DNA of 64,000 nt from Sulfuricella sp. Its GTDB lineage: Bacteria > Pseudomonadota > Gammaproteobacteria > Burkholderiales > Sulfuricellaceae. Below the pieces are notes generated by a model. The model saw only the letters and a program-made list of their open reading frames with translations. It did no database searches and was not told the origin of the DNA. The stretch is taken from assembly GCA_041651995.1 (NCBI GenBank), contig JBAZID010000005.1, forward strand, positions 111,198 to 175,197, written 5' to 3'. Both the position numbers and the translations under genes were made by a program. This document shows positions 18,335-27,300 of the stretch, piece after piece (within the stretch, counting starts at the first letter, position 1; every line of letters begins with the position of its first letter).

Positions 18335-19129
18335 TTACGGTTTGACCGCCACTATATTGGCGGAAACCACGAATTCCTCGATTTTGCTTCCCGGCGCCCA
18401 GTCGCGGATAAATGCGCGGCTCTCGTCCTTCGGCGTGATACGCACCTGATCGAAACCGGCACTCTGCATCATCGCCTCCAGTTCCCCGATCAGCGACGCC
18501 CCCGCCATGCAACCGGTATACAGCGCCAGATCGCGCCTTGCCTCCTCGGGCAATTCCGCCGTCGCGACTATATCTGAAATTGCCAGCCGTCCGCCGCTTT
18601 TCAGCACCCGGAAAGCATCGCGGAACACCTGTGCCTTGTCGGGGGAAAGGTTGATGACACAGTTGGAAATGATCGCATCCACCGTGGCGTTGGCCACCGG
18701 CAAATGCTCGATCTCGCCGAGGCGAAATCCGGTGTTGGCATAGCCGCCCTTGGCCGCGTTGGCGCGCGCCTTGCTCACCATGTCCGGCGTCATGTCCACG
18801 CCGATGACCTGGCCGCTATCGCCCACCTGACGCGCCGCGAGGAAACAGTCGAAACCCGCCCCGCTGCCCAGGTCCAGCACGGTTTCGCCGGGTTTCAGCG
18901 CGGCGATGGCCTGGGGATTGCCGCAGCCAAGACCCAGATTGGCGCCTTCCGGCACGGCACCCACTTCGCTTTCACTGTAGCCGATGCCGCGCGACAGGAT
19001 GTCGGCGCCCGGCAATCCGGTCGGGGTGCAGCACGCCGGGCCACAGCCGCAGGCGGCGTCGGAGCGGGCCACCGCGCCGTAGTTTTCGCGCACTGCCTGG
19101 CGGATTTCATCATGTTTTACGCTTTGCAT
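18335..19129 (-). CDS. arsM: arsenite methyltransferase ArsM
   Basis: A 264-residue SAM-dependent methyltransferase. Motif I is LDLGSGAGFDCFLAA near residue 85. The arsenic-binding cysteines of the family are present: an N-terminal Cys cluster (ACGCGPACCTPTG), the Cys in SNCVINLSPDK near residue 157, and the Cys in YTGCMAGA near residue 208. ArsM converts arsenite to methylated, partly volatile species. It is followed 26 bases later by the thioredoxin-like gene. A repeat element (copy B) separates it from the upstream part of the operon. Confidence 0.93.
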   Translation of the reverse strand: MQSVKHDEIRQAVRENYGAVARSDAACGCGPACCTPTGLPGADILSRGIGYSESEVGAVPEGANLGLGCGNPQAIAALKPGETVLDLGSGAGFDCFLAARQVGDSGQVIGVDMTPDMVSKARANAAKGGYANTGFRLGEIEHLPVANATVDAIISNCVINLSPDKAQVFRDAFRVLKSGGRLAISDIVATAELPEEARRDLALYTGCMAGASLIGELEAMMQSAGFDQVRITPKDESRAFIRDWAPGSKIEEFVVSANIVAVKP

Positions 19130-19158
19130 TTCAGTTTCCCTTCAAACAACAAACAGTT

Positions 19159-19227
19159 ACCACGGAGCACACGGAGCGCACGGAGAAAACCCGTCTTTCC
19201 TCCGTGCTCTCCGTGTGCTCCGTGGTT
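19159..19227. repeat. CACGGAG-armed inverted repeat, copy B (short form)
   Basis: The left arm ACCACGGAG, CACACGGAG, CGCACGGAG (19159-19185) faces the right arm CTCCGTG, CTCTCCGTG, TGCTCCGTGGTT (about 19199-19227). Only about 14 bases separate the arms, so this copy lacks the interior found in copies A, C and E. It lies inside the arsenic operon, between the Cys-tailed small gene and arsM. Confidence 0.9.
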
Positions 19228-19245
19228 CAATGGATTTTTCCAAAT

Positions 19246-19548
19246 TCAGCAGCACGACTGGCCGGATTTCGTTGGCGTACAGCAGGCACCTTGTGCGATG
19301 CCGATGGCGGACAAGCTGGCATTGGCGGCTTCCTTGCGGCATGCCTCGTCGAAACTGGCATCCAGCGCCTGTGCCGCCTCGTCACGGATATGGCGCGCGA
19401 TTTCGACCACCGCGTCGATCTGTGCCTGCGCCACGCCATACTGTTTCAGCTTGTCCACCTGGCACAGGCCCTGTTTGGGATGATTGGTGGCAATGTTGGC
19501 CGCCAGGGACACCAGCGCCACGATGGAAGGATGCAAATCGGTATTCAT
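19246..19548 (-). CDS. small Cys-tailed AhpD-like protein of the arsenic operon
   Basis: A 100-residue protein starting at 19548 (GAGAGG upstream; ATGA overlap with the permease stop). The core (SLAANIATNHPKQGLCQVDKL, then QIDAVVEIARHIRDEA) is helical and resembles the carboxymuconolactone decarboxylase/AhpD fold, but it lacks a CxxC peroxidatic motif. The tail GACCTPTKSGQSCC has four cysteines in two CC pairs, suggesting metal(loid) binding. It is translationally coupled to the ArsP-like permease. Function unknown; a chaperone or sensor for trivalent arsenic is a guess. Confidence 0.7.
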   Translation of the reverse strand: MNTDLHPSIVALVSLAANIATNHPKQGLCQVDKLKQYGVAQAQIDAVVEIARHIRDEAAQALDASFDEACRKEAANASLSAIGIAQGACCTPTKSGQSCC

Positions 19549-20504
19549 ATGAAACCTCTCAATTGGTTGAACAACAAGCCAACGATAACGAATGCCGTGG
19601 CCAGATAAGTGGAATACAGCGCCAGCAGGGGCACTTTGACGACTTTTCTCAGAATGATCATTTCTGGCAGCGACAGCGCGGTGACCGCCATCATGAAGGC
19701 CAGCACCGTGCCGATTGGCACGCCCTTGCCGAGCAGCACTTCGGCAATGGGGATGATGCCGACCGCGTCGGAATACAGCGGCACGCCGATCAGCACGGCG
19801 CCGACAACCGAAAGCAGCCCGCCATCGCCCGCCACGCTGGCAACCAGCTCGGCTGGAACATAACCGTGGATGAAGGAGCCCACCCCCACGCCGATGAAAA
19901 TGAACTTCCAGATACGCCCAACGATTTCCTTCACCTGAGAGACGGCGTACTCGTGACGGGCACGCAGGGACTTGTCCTCTTCCACCTCTGCCACCTGCCC
20001 CATGTGAATTTTCCACACATAGTCCTCAACCCAGCGCTCCGGCTTGAAGCGCTCCAGCACGAAGCCGCCAATCAAAGCGACGCTGAGCCCGGTCAGCACG
20101 TACAGCACGGTGAATTTCCAGCCGATTACCGAAGCCAGCACCACCACCGCCACTTCGTTGATCATCGGGCTGGCGATGAGGAAGGACAGCGTGACGCCGA
20201 GCGGGATGCCCGCCTCGACAAAGCCGATGAAGAGCGGAATGGAGGAGCAGGAACAGAACGGCGTAACCGCCCCCAGGCCCACCGCCATGAAACGGCTTTG
20301 CAAATTACCGCGATGGCGGATGAATTCGCGCACCTTCTCCGGCTTGAGCAGCGCACGCAGCAGGCCCATGAGATAGATCACCAAAGTCAGCAGCACCAGG
20401 ATCTTGGTCACATCCATCACGAAAAAATGGGCGGCAGCGCCGAAGGGCGTGCCTTGCAGCCCGGCGAGGTCATAGATCAGCCAGGAGGCAAGGGCGTCAA
20501 ACAT
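19545..20504 (-). CDS. permease of the UPF0718/ArsP family
   Basis: A 319-residue membrane protein with about eight spans, started at MFDALAS (20504) with AGGAG upstream. TPFCSCSSIPLFIGFVEAGIP near residue 90 is the family hallmark, with its conserved Cys pair, and LPEMIILRKVVK marks the C-terminal half. ArsP members export trivalent organoarsenicals; other family members are of unknown specificity. Close linkage to arsM and a Cys-rich thioredoxin-like gene supports export of methylated arsenic. It overlaps the acr3 gene by eight bases. Confidence 0.88.
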   Translation of the reverse strand: MFDALASWLIYDLAGLQGTPFGAAAHFFVMDVTKILVLLTLVIYLMGLLRALLKPEKVREFIRHRGNLQSRFMAVGLGAVTPFCSCSSIPLFIGFVEAGIPLGVTLSFLIASPMINEVAVVVLASVIGWKFTVLYVLTGLSVALIGGFVLERFKPERWVEDYVWKIHMGQVAEVEEDKSLRARHEYAVSQVKEIVGRIWKFIFIGVGVGSFIHGYVPAELVASVAGDGGLLSVVGAVLIGVPLYSDAVGIIPIAEVLLGKGVPIGTVLAFMMAVTALSLPEMIILRKVVKVPLLALYSTYLATAFVIVGLLFNQLRGFI

Positions 20505-21573
20505 GCTGTTTCGCTCCTGCCTCGTACCAGGCCTTGCTGCCATTCACGATGCGCACCACCGACAGCATCACCGGCACCTCGATCAGCACCCCCACCACCG
20601 TCGCCAGCGCCGCGCCGGATTCAAAGCCGTAGAGCGAAATCGCCGCCGCCACCGCCAGCTCGAAGAAATTGCTGGCGCCGATCAGTGCCGAAGGCCCGGC
20701 CACACTGTGCACCTCACCAACGGTCCGGTTGAGCCAGTAGGCGAGCATGGAATTGAAATACACCTGGATCAGGATAGGCACGGCCAGCAGCAGGATAATT
20801 AGCGGTTGTTCGAGAATAGCCTTACCCTGGAAGGCGAACAGCAGCACCAGGGTGGCGAGCAGGGCGGAAATGCCGGCCGGGTGCAGACGGGCCAGCACGG
20901 CATCCAGTACACCCTTGCTCAGCAGCACCCGGCGCAGGAGTTGGGCAATGACGAGCGGAATGACGATATACATCACCACCGACAGGAACAGGGTGTCCCA
21001 CGGCACCGTGATGGACGCGACGCCCAGCAGCAGGCCGACCAGCGGCGCGAAGGCGAACACCATGATGGCGTCGTTGAGCGCCACCTGGGAGAGGGTAAAC
21101 AGCGGATCGCCCCTGGACAGGTTGCTCCACACGAACACCATGGCGGTACAGGGTGCCGCGGCAAGCAGGATCAGGCCAGCGATGTAACTATCGATCTGCT
21201 CAGCGGGTAAATACGGTGCAAATGCGATGCGGATGAACAGCCAGGCCAGCAGCGCCATGGAAAACGGTTTCACCCCCCAGTTGATGAACAGGGTGACGCC
21301 GATGCCGCGCCAGTGCTTCTTGACCTGGCCCAGCGCCGAGAAGTCGATCTTCATCAGCATGGGGATAATCATCAGCCAGATCAGCAGGCCCACCGGCAGG
21401 TTGACCTGGGCCACTTCCAGCTTGCCGAGAAACTGCACCGGCGCGGGGAGAAGCTGGCCCAGCGCGATACCGGCCACGATGGAGAGAAACACCCACACCG
21501 TCAGCCAGCGCTCGAAAAACCCCAGCTCCGCGCCAGCGGCTTTCCTGGCGGTGATTTCACACTGCGCGCTCAT
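20497..21573 (-). CDS. acr3: ACR3 family arsenite efflux transporter
   Basis: A 358-residue bile-acid/arsenite transporter-fold protein starting MSAQCEITARKAAG at 21573, with GGGGAG upstream. About ten spans are visible. AAPCTAMVFVWSNLSRGDP contains the essential cysteine of ACR3, and SALIGASNFFELAVAAAISLYG matches the second conserved block. It exports arsenite using the proton-motive force. It begins four bases after arsC and is overlapped by the permease, so these genes form one tightly packed unit. Confidence 0.94.
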   Translation of the reverse strand: MSAQCEITARKAAGAELGFFERWLTVWVFLSIVAGIALGQLLPAPVQFLGKLEVAQVNLPVGLLIWLMIIPMLMKIDFSALGQVKKHWRGIGVTLFINWGVKPFSMALLAWLFIRIAFAPYLPAEQIDSYIAGLILLAAAPCTAMVFVWSNLSRGDPLFTLSQVALNDAIMVFAFAPLVGLLLGVASITVPWDTLFLSVVMYIVIPLVIAQLLRRVLLSKGVLDAVLARLHPAGISALLATLVLLFAFQGKAILEQPLIILLLAVPILIQVYFNSMLAYWLNRTVGEVHSVAGPSALIGASNFFELAVAAAISLYGFESGAALATVVGVLIEVPVMLSVVRIVNGSKAWYEAGAKQHV

Positions 21574-21577
21574 GCGA

Positions 21578-22087
21578 TCACTCCCCTTTCTCGCGCAGCA
21601 GTCCGATGTCGTCGAGCTGGCGCTTGAGGGACAGTTTGTCCAGCTTTTCCACCGGCAGGCTGATGAACAGCGAGATGCGGCGGTTGAGCTGGGTGAAAGC
21701 CGTGACAAAAGCCTTGCGCTTGTCCGCGTCGCTGCCCTTTGCTGCAGCGGGATCGTCAATGCCCCAGTGAGCGGTCATGGGCTGGCCGGGCCAGACTGGG
21801 CAGACTTCGCCGGCGGCGTTATCACACACGGTAAAGACAAAATCGAATTGCGGCGCGCCCGGCACGGAGAATTCGTCCCAGGATTTGCTGCGCAGATCCT
21901 CGACCGGCAATTTGTTCTTCTGCAGCAAATCGATGGCGAAAGGATTGACTGCTCCCGCCGGATGGCTGCCCGCGCTCCAGGCATGGAACTGCCCCTTGCC
22001 GAGATGGTTGAGCAATGCCTCGCCCAGAATCGAGCGCGCCGAATTGCCGGTACAAAGAAATAGCACGTTGAAAGTTTTTTTGCTCAT
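21578..22087 (-). CDS. arsC: arsenate reductase ArsC, LMW phosphatase type
   Basis: A 169-residue protein starting MSKKTFNVLFLCTGNSARS. CTGNSARS is the catalytic P-loop; VFTVCDNAAGEVCPVWPG carries the second and third redox cysteines. HWGIDDPAAAKGSD contains the aspartate loop, and a longer C-terminus (about 35 residues more than the second copy) follows. It reduces arsenate using a thiol partner. GAGGA lies upstream of the chosen ATG. It is the first gene after arsR in the operon. Confidence 0.92.
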   Translation of the reverse strand: MSKKTFNVLFLCTGNSARSILGEALLNHLGKGQFHAWSAGSHPAGAVNPFAIDLLQKNKLPVEDLRSKSWDEFSVPGAPQFDFVFTVCDNAAGEVCPVWPGQPMTAHWGIDDPAAAKGSDADKRKAFVTAFTQLNRRISLFISLPVEKLDKLSLKRQLDDIGLLREKGE

Positions 22088-22124
22088 GATCATCTATCCT
22101 CAAATCACATCAGGGTTAGGGCTC

Positions 22125-22169
22125 GTAGGGGCGGTTTTAACCGCCATGGGCGAATGAATTCGCCCCTAC
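22125..22169. repeat. GTAGGGGCG palindromic repeat
   Basis: GTAGGGGCG (22125-22133) and CGCCCCTAC (22161-22169) are exact reverse complements. Nested inside are GGCGGTTTTAACCGCC and GGGCGAATGAATTCGCCC. Repeats with this wording are scattered in many bacterial genomes. Placed between arsR and arsC, it may fold in the transcript and dampen read-through. Confidence 0.8.
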
Positions 22170-22222
22170 AAATGCCGTTTTGGACATATCCAGTTATCAA
22201 GCTTAATTATTCGCCATTTCGT

Positions 22223-22242
22223 ATATCCCCCAAATCGGATAT
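22223..22242. promoter_or_regulatory. possible operator upstream of arsC
   Basis: ATATCC at 22223-22228 and GGATAT at 22237-22242 form an inverted repeat with an eight-base spacer, in an AT-rich stretch between arsR and arsC. It could be a second regulator site or part of an internal promoter. It does not resemble the arsR operator closely. Confidence 0.35.
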
Positions 22243-22257
22243 GAAAAGTCAAAAAAA

Positions 22258-22602
22258 TCAGGCGGCGCAACGCACCGGACGAATTGCCGCATTCGCCAGA
22301 CGTTCAGCGTCCTCGCGATACGGAACGCCATTGCTCACCCCTTCCACCATCAAGCCCAGCATGCGATAAGCCCAGGCGGGAAGTTGCGGGTCGAGGCGGT
22401 AAAATACCCAGGTGCCCTCGCGCCTTTGCGCCAGCACGCCCGCCTCACGCAACACCGCCAGGTGACGTGAGACCTTGGGCTGAGCCACATCCAGCGCCTG
22501 GAACAGTTCGCATACGCACAATTCCTCGTGCTTCAGAATCAGCAGCAGGAGACGGCGGCGGGTTTCGTCGGAAAGGGTTTCGAAGAAGGATTGTTCATTC
22601 AT
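22258..22602 (-). CDS. arsR: ArsR family transcriptional repressor
   Basis: A 114-residue winged-helix repressor starting MNEQSFFETLSDETRRRLLL. ELCVCELFQALDVAQPKVSRHLAVLREAGVL is the helix-turn-helix, with the CVCEL arsenite-binding cysteines of classical ArsR. FYRLDPQLPAWA follows and the tail ends in RCAA. It heads the arsenic operon and a perfect inverted repeat overlaps its promoter, so it should repress itself and the downstream genes until arsenite binds. The only in-frame ATG lies about eight bases after the -10 box, implying a leaderless mRNA. Confidence 0.93.
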   Translation of the reverse strand: MNEQSFFETLSDETRRRLLLLILKHEELCVCELFQALDVAQPKVSRHLAVLREAGVLAQRREGTWVFYRLDPQLPAWAYRMLGLMVEGVSNGVPYREDAERLANAAIRPVRCAA

Positions 22603-22603
22603 G

Positions 22604-22639
22604 GGGCGAGACAATATTCGCTATGACGCATATTGTCAA
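22604..22639 (-). promoter_or_regulatory. arsR promoter with overlapping ArsR operator
   Basis: On the minus strand, a consensus -35 TTGACA (22639-22634), a 17-base spacer and TATTGT (22616-22611) form a strong sigma-70 promoter. The exact inverted repeat GACAATAT (22610-22617) and ATATTGTC (22630-22637) overlaps both boxes, so a bound repressor would block polymerase directly. Confidence 0.8.
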
Positions 22640-22772
22640 GCAGGAATCCGCCTCGGAGCGAGGAGCGGGGTAAAGCAAAGGGTTAATGATTTGCGCGCTT
22701 CACAATACGGTTTCATGCAAAAGGGGGCGCGCCAGCAAGCTGAATGCCCCGCTTGACCAGCCCCCACCCGGA

Positions 22773-23243
22773 TCAATGCCAGCCGGGGTGATCGAAATAG
22801 ATGCCGTAATTCTCCAGCGCATGGGAAATTTTTTCCGCACCCTGCTGTGCCTTGCCCATGTCCTGCCCTGCAAGCGCATCCGCGCCGGCAATGATGTCCG
22901 CCAGCACCAGATGGAACACGGCATCGGCATCGCTGTCCATCTTGCAGTTCTGCACCATGAAGGCGATCTGCTCATTCACCTTTTGCGACAGGGTATGCGC
23001 CTGTTCCAGCTTAAACGCGCCGCTGCGCAGCTCCGCCACCTTTTCGCGCATGGCGTGCCGGATGCCGTCCATTCCCTGGCGCAGATGCGCATCAGTGGGC
23101 CACTTTGCGCCCTGTTTAAGCTCAAGCTTTCCAGGCGCTCCCGCATCGTGGGAATGCTCGTGGTCGTGCGCCCCCGCCAAACCCGGTGCGCTGCTCACAA
23201 GCAGCGCCAGCACCATTCTGATCAGACCTTGCCTGCAAAACAT
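22773..23243 (-). CDS. uncharacterised periplasmic protein with His-rich N-terminus
   Basis: A 156-residue secreted protein. The signal peptide is followed by AHDHEHSHDAG, a His/Asp-rich run that could bind metal. The rest is helical (MDGIRHAMREKVAELRSGAF, then KVNEQIAFMVQNCKMD and VLADIIAGADAL), ending ENYGIYFDHPGWH. It resembles small conserved proteins of betaproteobacteria found near copper or oxidase genes, perhaps a four-helix bundle, but I cannot name a family. AGGAGG lies upstream of the chosen start. It is divergent from the substrate-binding lipoprotein gene, with about 85 bases between starts, including the palindrome ACAGTAAACTGT near 23290. Confidence 0.7.
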   Translation of the reverse strand: MFCRQGLIRMVLALLVSSAPGLAGAHDHEHSHDAGAPGKLELKQGAKWPTDAHLRQGMDGIRHAMREKVAELRSGAFKLEQAHTLSQKVNEQIAFMVQNCKMDSDADAVFHLVLADIIAGADALAGQDMGKAQQGAEKISHALENYGIYFDHPGWH

Positions 23244-23328
23244 AATTAATCCTCCTATTAAAGTCAAAAAATAGGGATTATCCATATTTACAGTAAACTG
23301 TTCCAATGCAAAAGTTCAGAAATTTCCC

Positions 23329-24300
23329 ATGAATCCTGACCGGCGCAATATTCTGCGCGCCCTGTCCGCAGCGGCGCTGCTGCCCATGCTCAACGCCTGT
23401 GGAGCACGGCAATCCAAGCAACTGATTATCGCCAGCCATGTCTGGCCGGGCTACGAACTCATGTTTCTGGCCAAGCGCGAGGGATGGCTCCCGGCCGAAT
23501 CGCTTGATCTGCTGGAAACGGCTTCGGCAACCGGCTCTCTTGCCGCGCTGGCTGAAGGCAAGGCCGATGGCGCCGCACTGACGCTGGATGAAGTGTTGCG
23601 TGCCCGAGCCAACGGCATCCGGCTGACCATCATTCTGGTATTCGACATTTCCGCCGGCGCGGATGTCGTCCTTGCCCGCCATGGCATTCACACCCTGGCA
23701 GATCTGGCTGGAAAACGCATCGGCGTGGAAAAAACCGCGCTCGGAGCGCTGGTGCTGCACAAATTGCTGGGCTCCGCCAAGCTGCCCGCATCGGCCGTAT
23801 CGGCGATCCCGATAAGGCCTGACGGCCACATGGAAGCCTGGCGGCGCGGGCAGGTTGATGCCCTCATCACCTATGAGCCCATCGCCACCCGACTAAGGGC
23901 GGAAGACGCAAAAACCATCTACGACAGCCGGGACATGCCCGACACCATTTTCGACGTCCTTGCCGTCAGGCCGGAGGCCGCCTCGCGACATCAGGAAACC
24001 CTGAAAATGCTGGTGGCCGGGCATTTCCGCGCGCTGCGCCATTTTCGCAGCAACCCGCAGGATGCGGCATTCCGGCTGGCCGGGCACCTGCAACTGGATG
24101 CCCGTGAAGTGCTGGATGCCTACCGCGGCCTGCAGTTGCCCGACATCCGCGCCAATCGCAGCCTCATGGACACAAATCCGGGGCGGCTGCTCTCGGCAGC
24201 GCGCGAATTGTCCCAGATCATGGCCAGAGAAAAACTGCTGCCGCGGCAGGACGATTTCACCGATCTCGTGCGCGCCGATTTCCTTCCTGATGAAAGCTGA
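23329..24300 (+). CDS. substrate-binding lipoprotein, NMT1/TauA-like
   Basis: A 323-residue protein with a lipoprotein signal (RRNILRALSAAALLPMLNAC; lipobox LNAC near residue 24). IIASHVWPGYELMFLAKREGWL and LDEVLRARANGIRLTIILVFDISAGAD are typical of the NMT1/SsuA-like solute-binding fold used for sulfonates, nitrate, thiamine precursors or taurine. No ABC permease or ATPase gene is nearby. Instead a PhnD-PAS-GGDEF-EAL gene begins two bases after its stop. It may therefore feed a signalling receptor rather than a transporter. Ligand unknown. Confidence 0.85.
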   Translation: MNPDRRNILRALSAAALLPMLNACGARQSKQLIIASHVWPGYELMFLAKREGWLPAESLDLLETASATGSLAALAEGKADGAALTLDEVLRARANGIRLTIILVFDISAGADVVLARHGIHTLADLAGKRIGVEKTALGALVLHKLLGSAKLPASAVSAIPIRPDGHMEAWRRGQVDALITYEPIATRLRAEDAKTIYDSRDMPDTIFDVLAVRPEAASRHQETLKMLVAGHFRALRHFRSNPQDAAFRLAGHLQLDAREVLDAYRGLQLPDIRANRSLMDTNPGRLLSAARELSQIMAREKLLPRQDDFTDLVRADFLPDES

Positions 24301-24302
24301 AG

Positions 24303-27300
24303 ATGCCGGCCCGACTTCCGCTTAAACTTGTTTTACTGCCGCTGCTGCTCATGATGCTGACAACGGTGCGCTGCGCCCTTGCAGATCATGTGCTGACGGT
24401 CGGAATCCTGTCACTCAGGCCACTCGCCGAGTCACAGGCACGCTGGGAGCCGCTGAGCGACTATCTGAGCGAGGCACTGCCGGGACACCGGGTGCAGGTA
24501 CAAGCATTCGATTATCCCGATCTGGAAGAAGCCTTGCATCACCACAAGCTCGACTTCATCCTTACCCATCCCACCCACTATCGTCTGGTCCGCGAGCGCA
24601 ATGCGCTTTCCGGCGCCCTGGCGACCCTGACGGAAACCGCTGATGGAAAGCCGGTGGAGGCCATCGGCGGTGTCATTTTCAGCCGGGCCGAACGCAATGA
24701 CCTGAACACATTGCACGACCTGAAAAAACGCACCATTGCGACTTGCTCCCGCAACTGCATGGAAGGTTTCCAGTTGCCTGTCGAAATGTTCATCGATGCC
24801 GGCCTGCCGCCTCCCGATGAAACGCAACTGCTTTTCCTGGGGCTACCCCATGACAAGGTTGTGGAAGCCGTCCTTTCCGGCAAGACTGACGCCGGCTTCG
24901 CGCGCGCTGGCGTGCTCGAAGCCATGGCCGGGGAGGGCCGGCTGGACATGCGCCAGCTCAGGATCATTAATCGCCAGGATCTGCCAGGATTCCCCTATGC
25001 GGTTTCTACCCGTCTCTATCCGCAGTGGCCGCTGGCGGCTCTACCACAGGTGGATGAAGCCAGCGCGCGCCGGATTGCCGCGGCGCTGCTGCGCATTGAG
25101 GAAGACACGCCGCTTGCCAGAGCACTGGACATCCATGGTTTCACCGTCCCGGCCAGTTATGCCTCAGTAGAGGATCTGGCACGCAAACTGCGTTTGCCGC
25201 CCTATGACACGCCGCCCGAGATCACCCTGGCCGACATCTGGAAGCGCTATCGCGCACAGGTCATCCTGCTGATCCTGGCCGTAACCATCATTTTGTCCCT
25301 GGCCGCTGGCTTGTGGCTATCACGACGCAAGCTGGCCGCAGCAAAAAAGATCAGCCAGGAGCAGGCCAATGCCCTGAAGTACTCTAATACCCAGCTTCGC
25401 ACCCTGATCGAGACCATTCCCGACCTGATCTGGCTCAAGGATCCTGGCGGTGTTTTCCTGGCCTGCAACCCGCGCTTCGAGCGCCTTTTCAATGCGCCTG
25501 AATCACAGATCGTGGGCAAGACCGACTATGATTTCGTGCCTCGAGAACTTGCCGACTTTTTTCAACAGAAAGACCAGGAAGCCATCGCTGCTGGCAAACC
25601 AAGCATCAACGAGGAGTGGGTCACCTTTGCCGATGATGGGCAACGTGGGTTGCTCGAGACGATCAAAACCCCCATGCGTGACAGCGAGGGCCGGCTCATC
25701 GGCGTGCTGGGCATCGCCCGCGACATCACCGAACGCCGTGCCAATGAGGAGAAGCTGCGTTTCCTGGCCCGCGTGGTGGACAGCGCAGCAGAGGCTTTCA
25801 TGGTCACTGACACCCTTGGAAACATTGTGGCGATCAACCCCGCCTTCACTGCGATCACTGGTTACAGCGAGGCAGAAGTAGTCGGCAAAACACCGGCCAT
25901 GTTCAAATCCGGCCGGCAGGACCCCGCCTTCTACCAGCAGATGTGGTCAAGCATACTGGCCACCGGCTACTGGGAAGGCGAGATATGGGACCGGCGCAAG
26001 GACGGGATGATTTACCCCAAGTGGCTCACCATCACCACGGTCAGGGATACATCGAATCAGCCCACCCATTATGTTGCGGCCTTCACGGACATCACCGAAC
26101 GCAAGGCCGCGGAGGAACGCATCCATCATCTCGCCTTCTACGACCCCCTCACCAGACTGCCCAATCGCCGCCTGCTCATGGACCGGGCCGAGCATGCCCT
26201 CGCTTCCAGCACCCGCACCGGCGAGTATGGCGCGCTGATTTTTCTTGACCTCGATCATTTCAAGACCCTCAACGATACCCAGGGGCATGCCGTCGGCGAC
26301 CAGCTCCTCATCGAAGTAGGAAAACGCCTCAGCGCAAGCATGCGCGAAGTGGATACCGTGTCGCGCCTGGGCGGAGACGAGTTTGTCCTGCTGCTCGAAG
26401 ATCTCGGCCAGGAGGAAGAACCCGCTGCCGCACTGGCAGAGTCCCTTGCGGAAAAAATCCGCTCCCACCTTGCTCAACCCTTCCATCTTGAAGGGCTGAG
26501 CAAGGGATACCAAACTTCGTCGAGCATCGGCCTGACCCTGTTCCGCGATCAGGAAAGCTCGCTCGATGCCCTGTTCAAGCAGGCGGACCTGGCGCTCTAC
26601 CAAGCCAAGGATGCCGGACGCAACACCCTGCGTTTTTTCAACCCCGCCATGCAGGCAAACCTGGAAGCGCGCACCGCCATGGAAAGCGCTTTGCGCAAGG
26701 GTCTGGAGCTACGCGAATTCCAGCTCTACTACCAGCCTCTGGTCGACCCGGCAGGAACATGCCTCGGAGCAGAAGCCCTGCTGCGCTGGCTGCCGCCCGG
26801 CAGGGAACCCGTTTCTCCCGCACAGTTCATCCCGCTGGCAGAAGAAACCGGGTTCATCCTTCCCCTCGGGAACTGGGTTCTGAACACTGCCTGCGCTCAG
26901 CTCAAGATCTGGGAAGAACATGCGGCCACACAGCATCTGACCCTGTCAGTCAACATCAGCGCCCGCCAGTTCCTGCAACCCGACTTCGTGTCAGAGGTGG
27001 AGCAAGCGCTTGCCCAAAGCGGGGCAAATCCGGCGCGCCTGAAACTGGAACTCACCGAGAGCGTGGTGTTGCATAATGTGGCAGAGACTATCGAACGGAT
27101 GAGCAGCATCAAGGCACTGGGCATTCGCCTCTCGCTCGATGATTTTGGTACCGGCTATTCTTCCCTCTCCTACCTCAAGAGGCTACCGGTGGAGGAGGTC
27201 AAGATCGACCGCTCCTTTGTCACGGACATCATGCATGACCCGGACGATGCCGCCATCGTCCGCGCCATTCTGGCCTTGAGCCAGTCCCTCAGTCTTTCCG

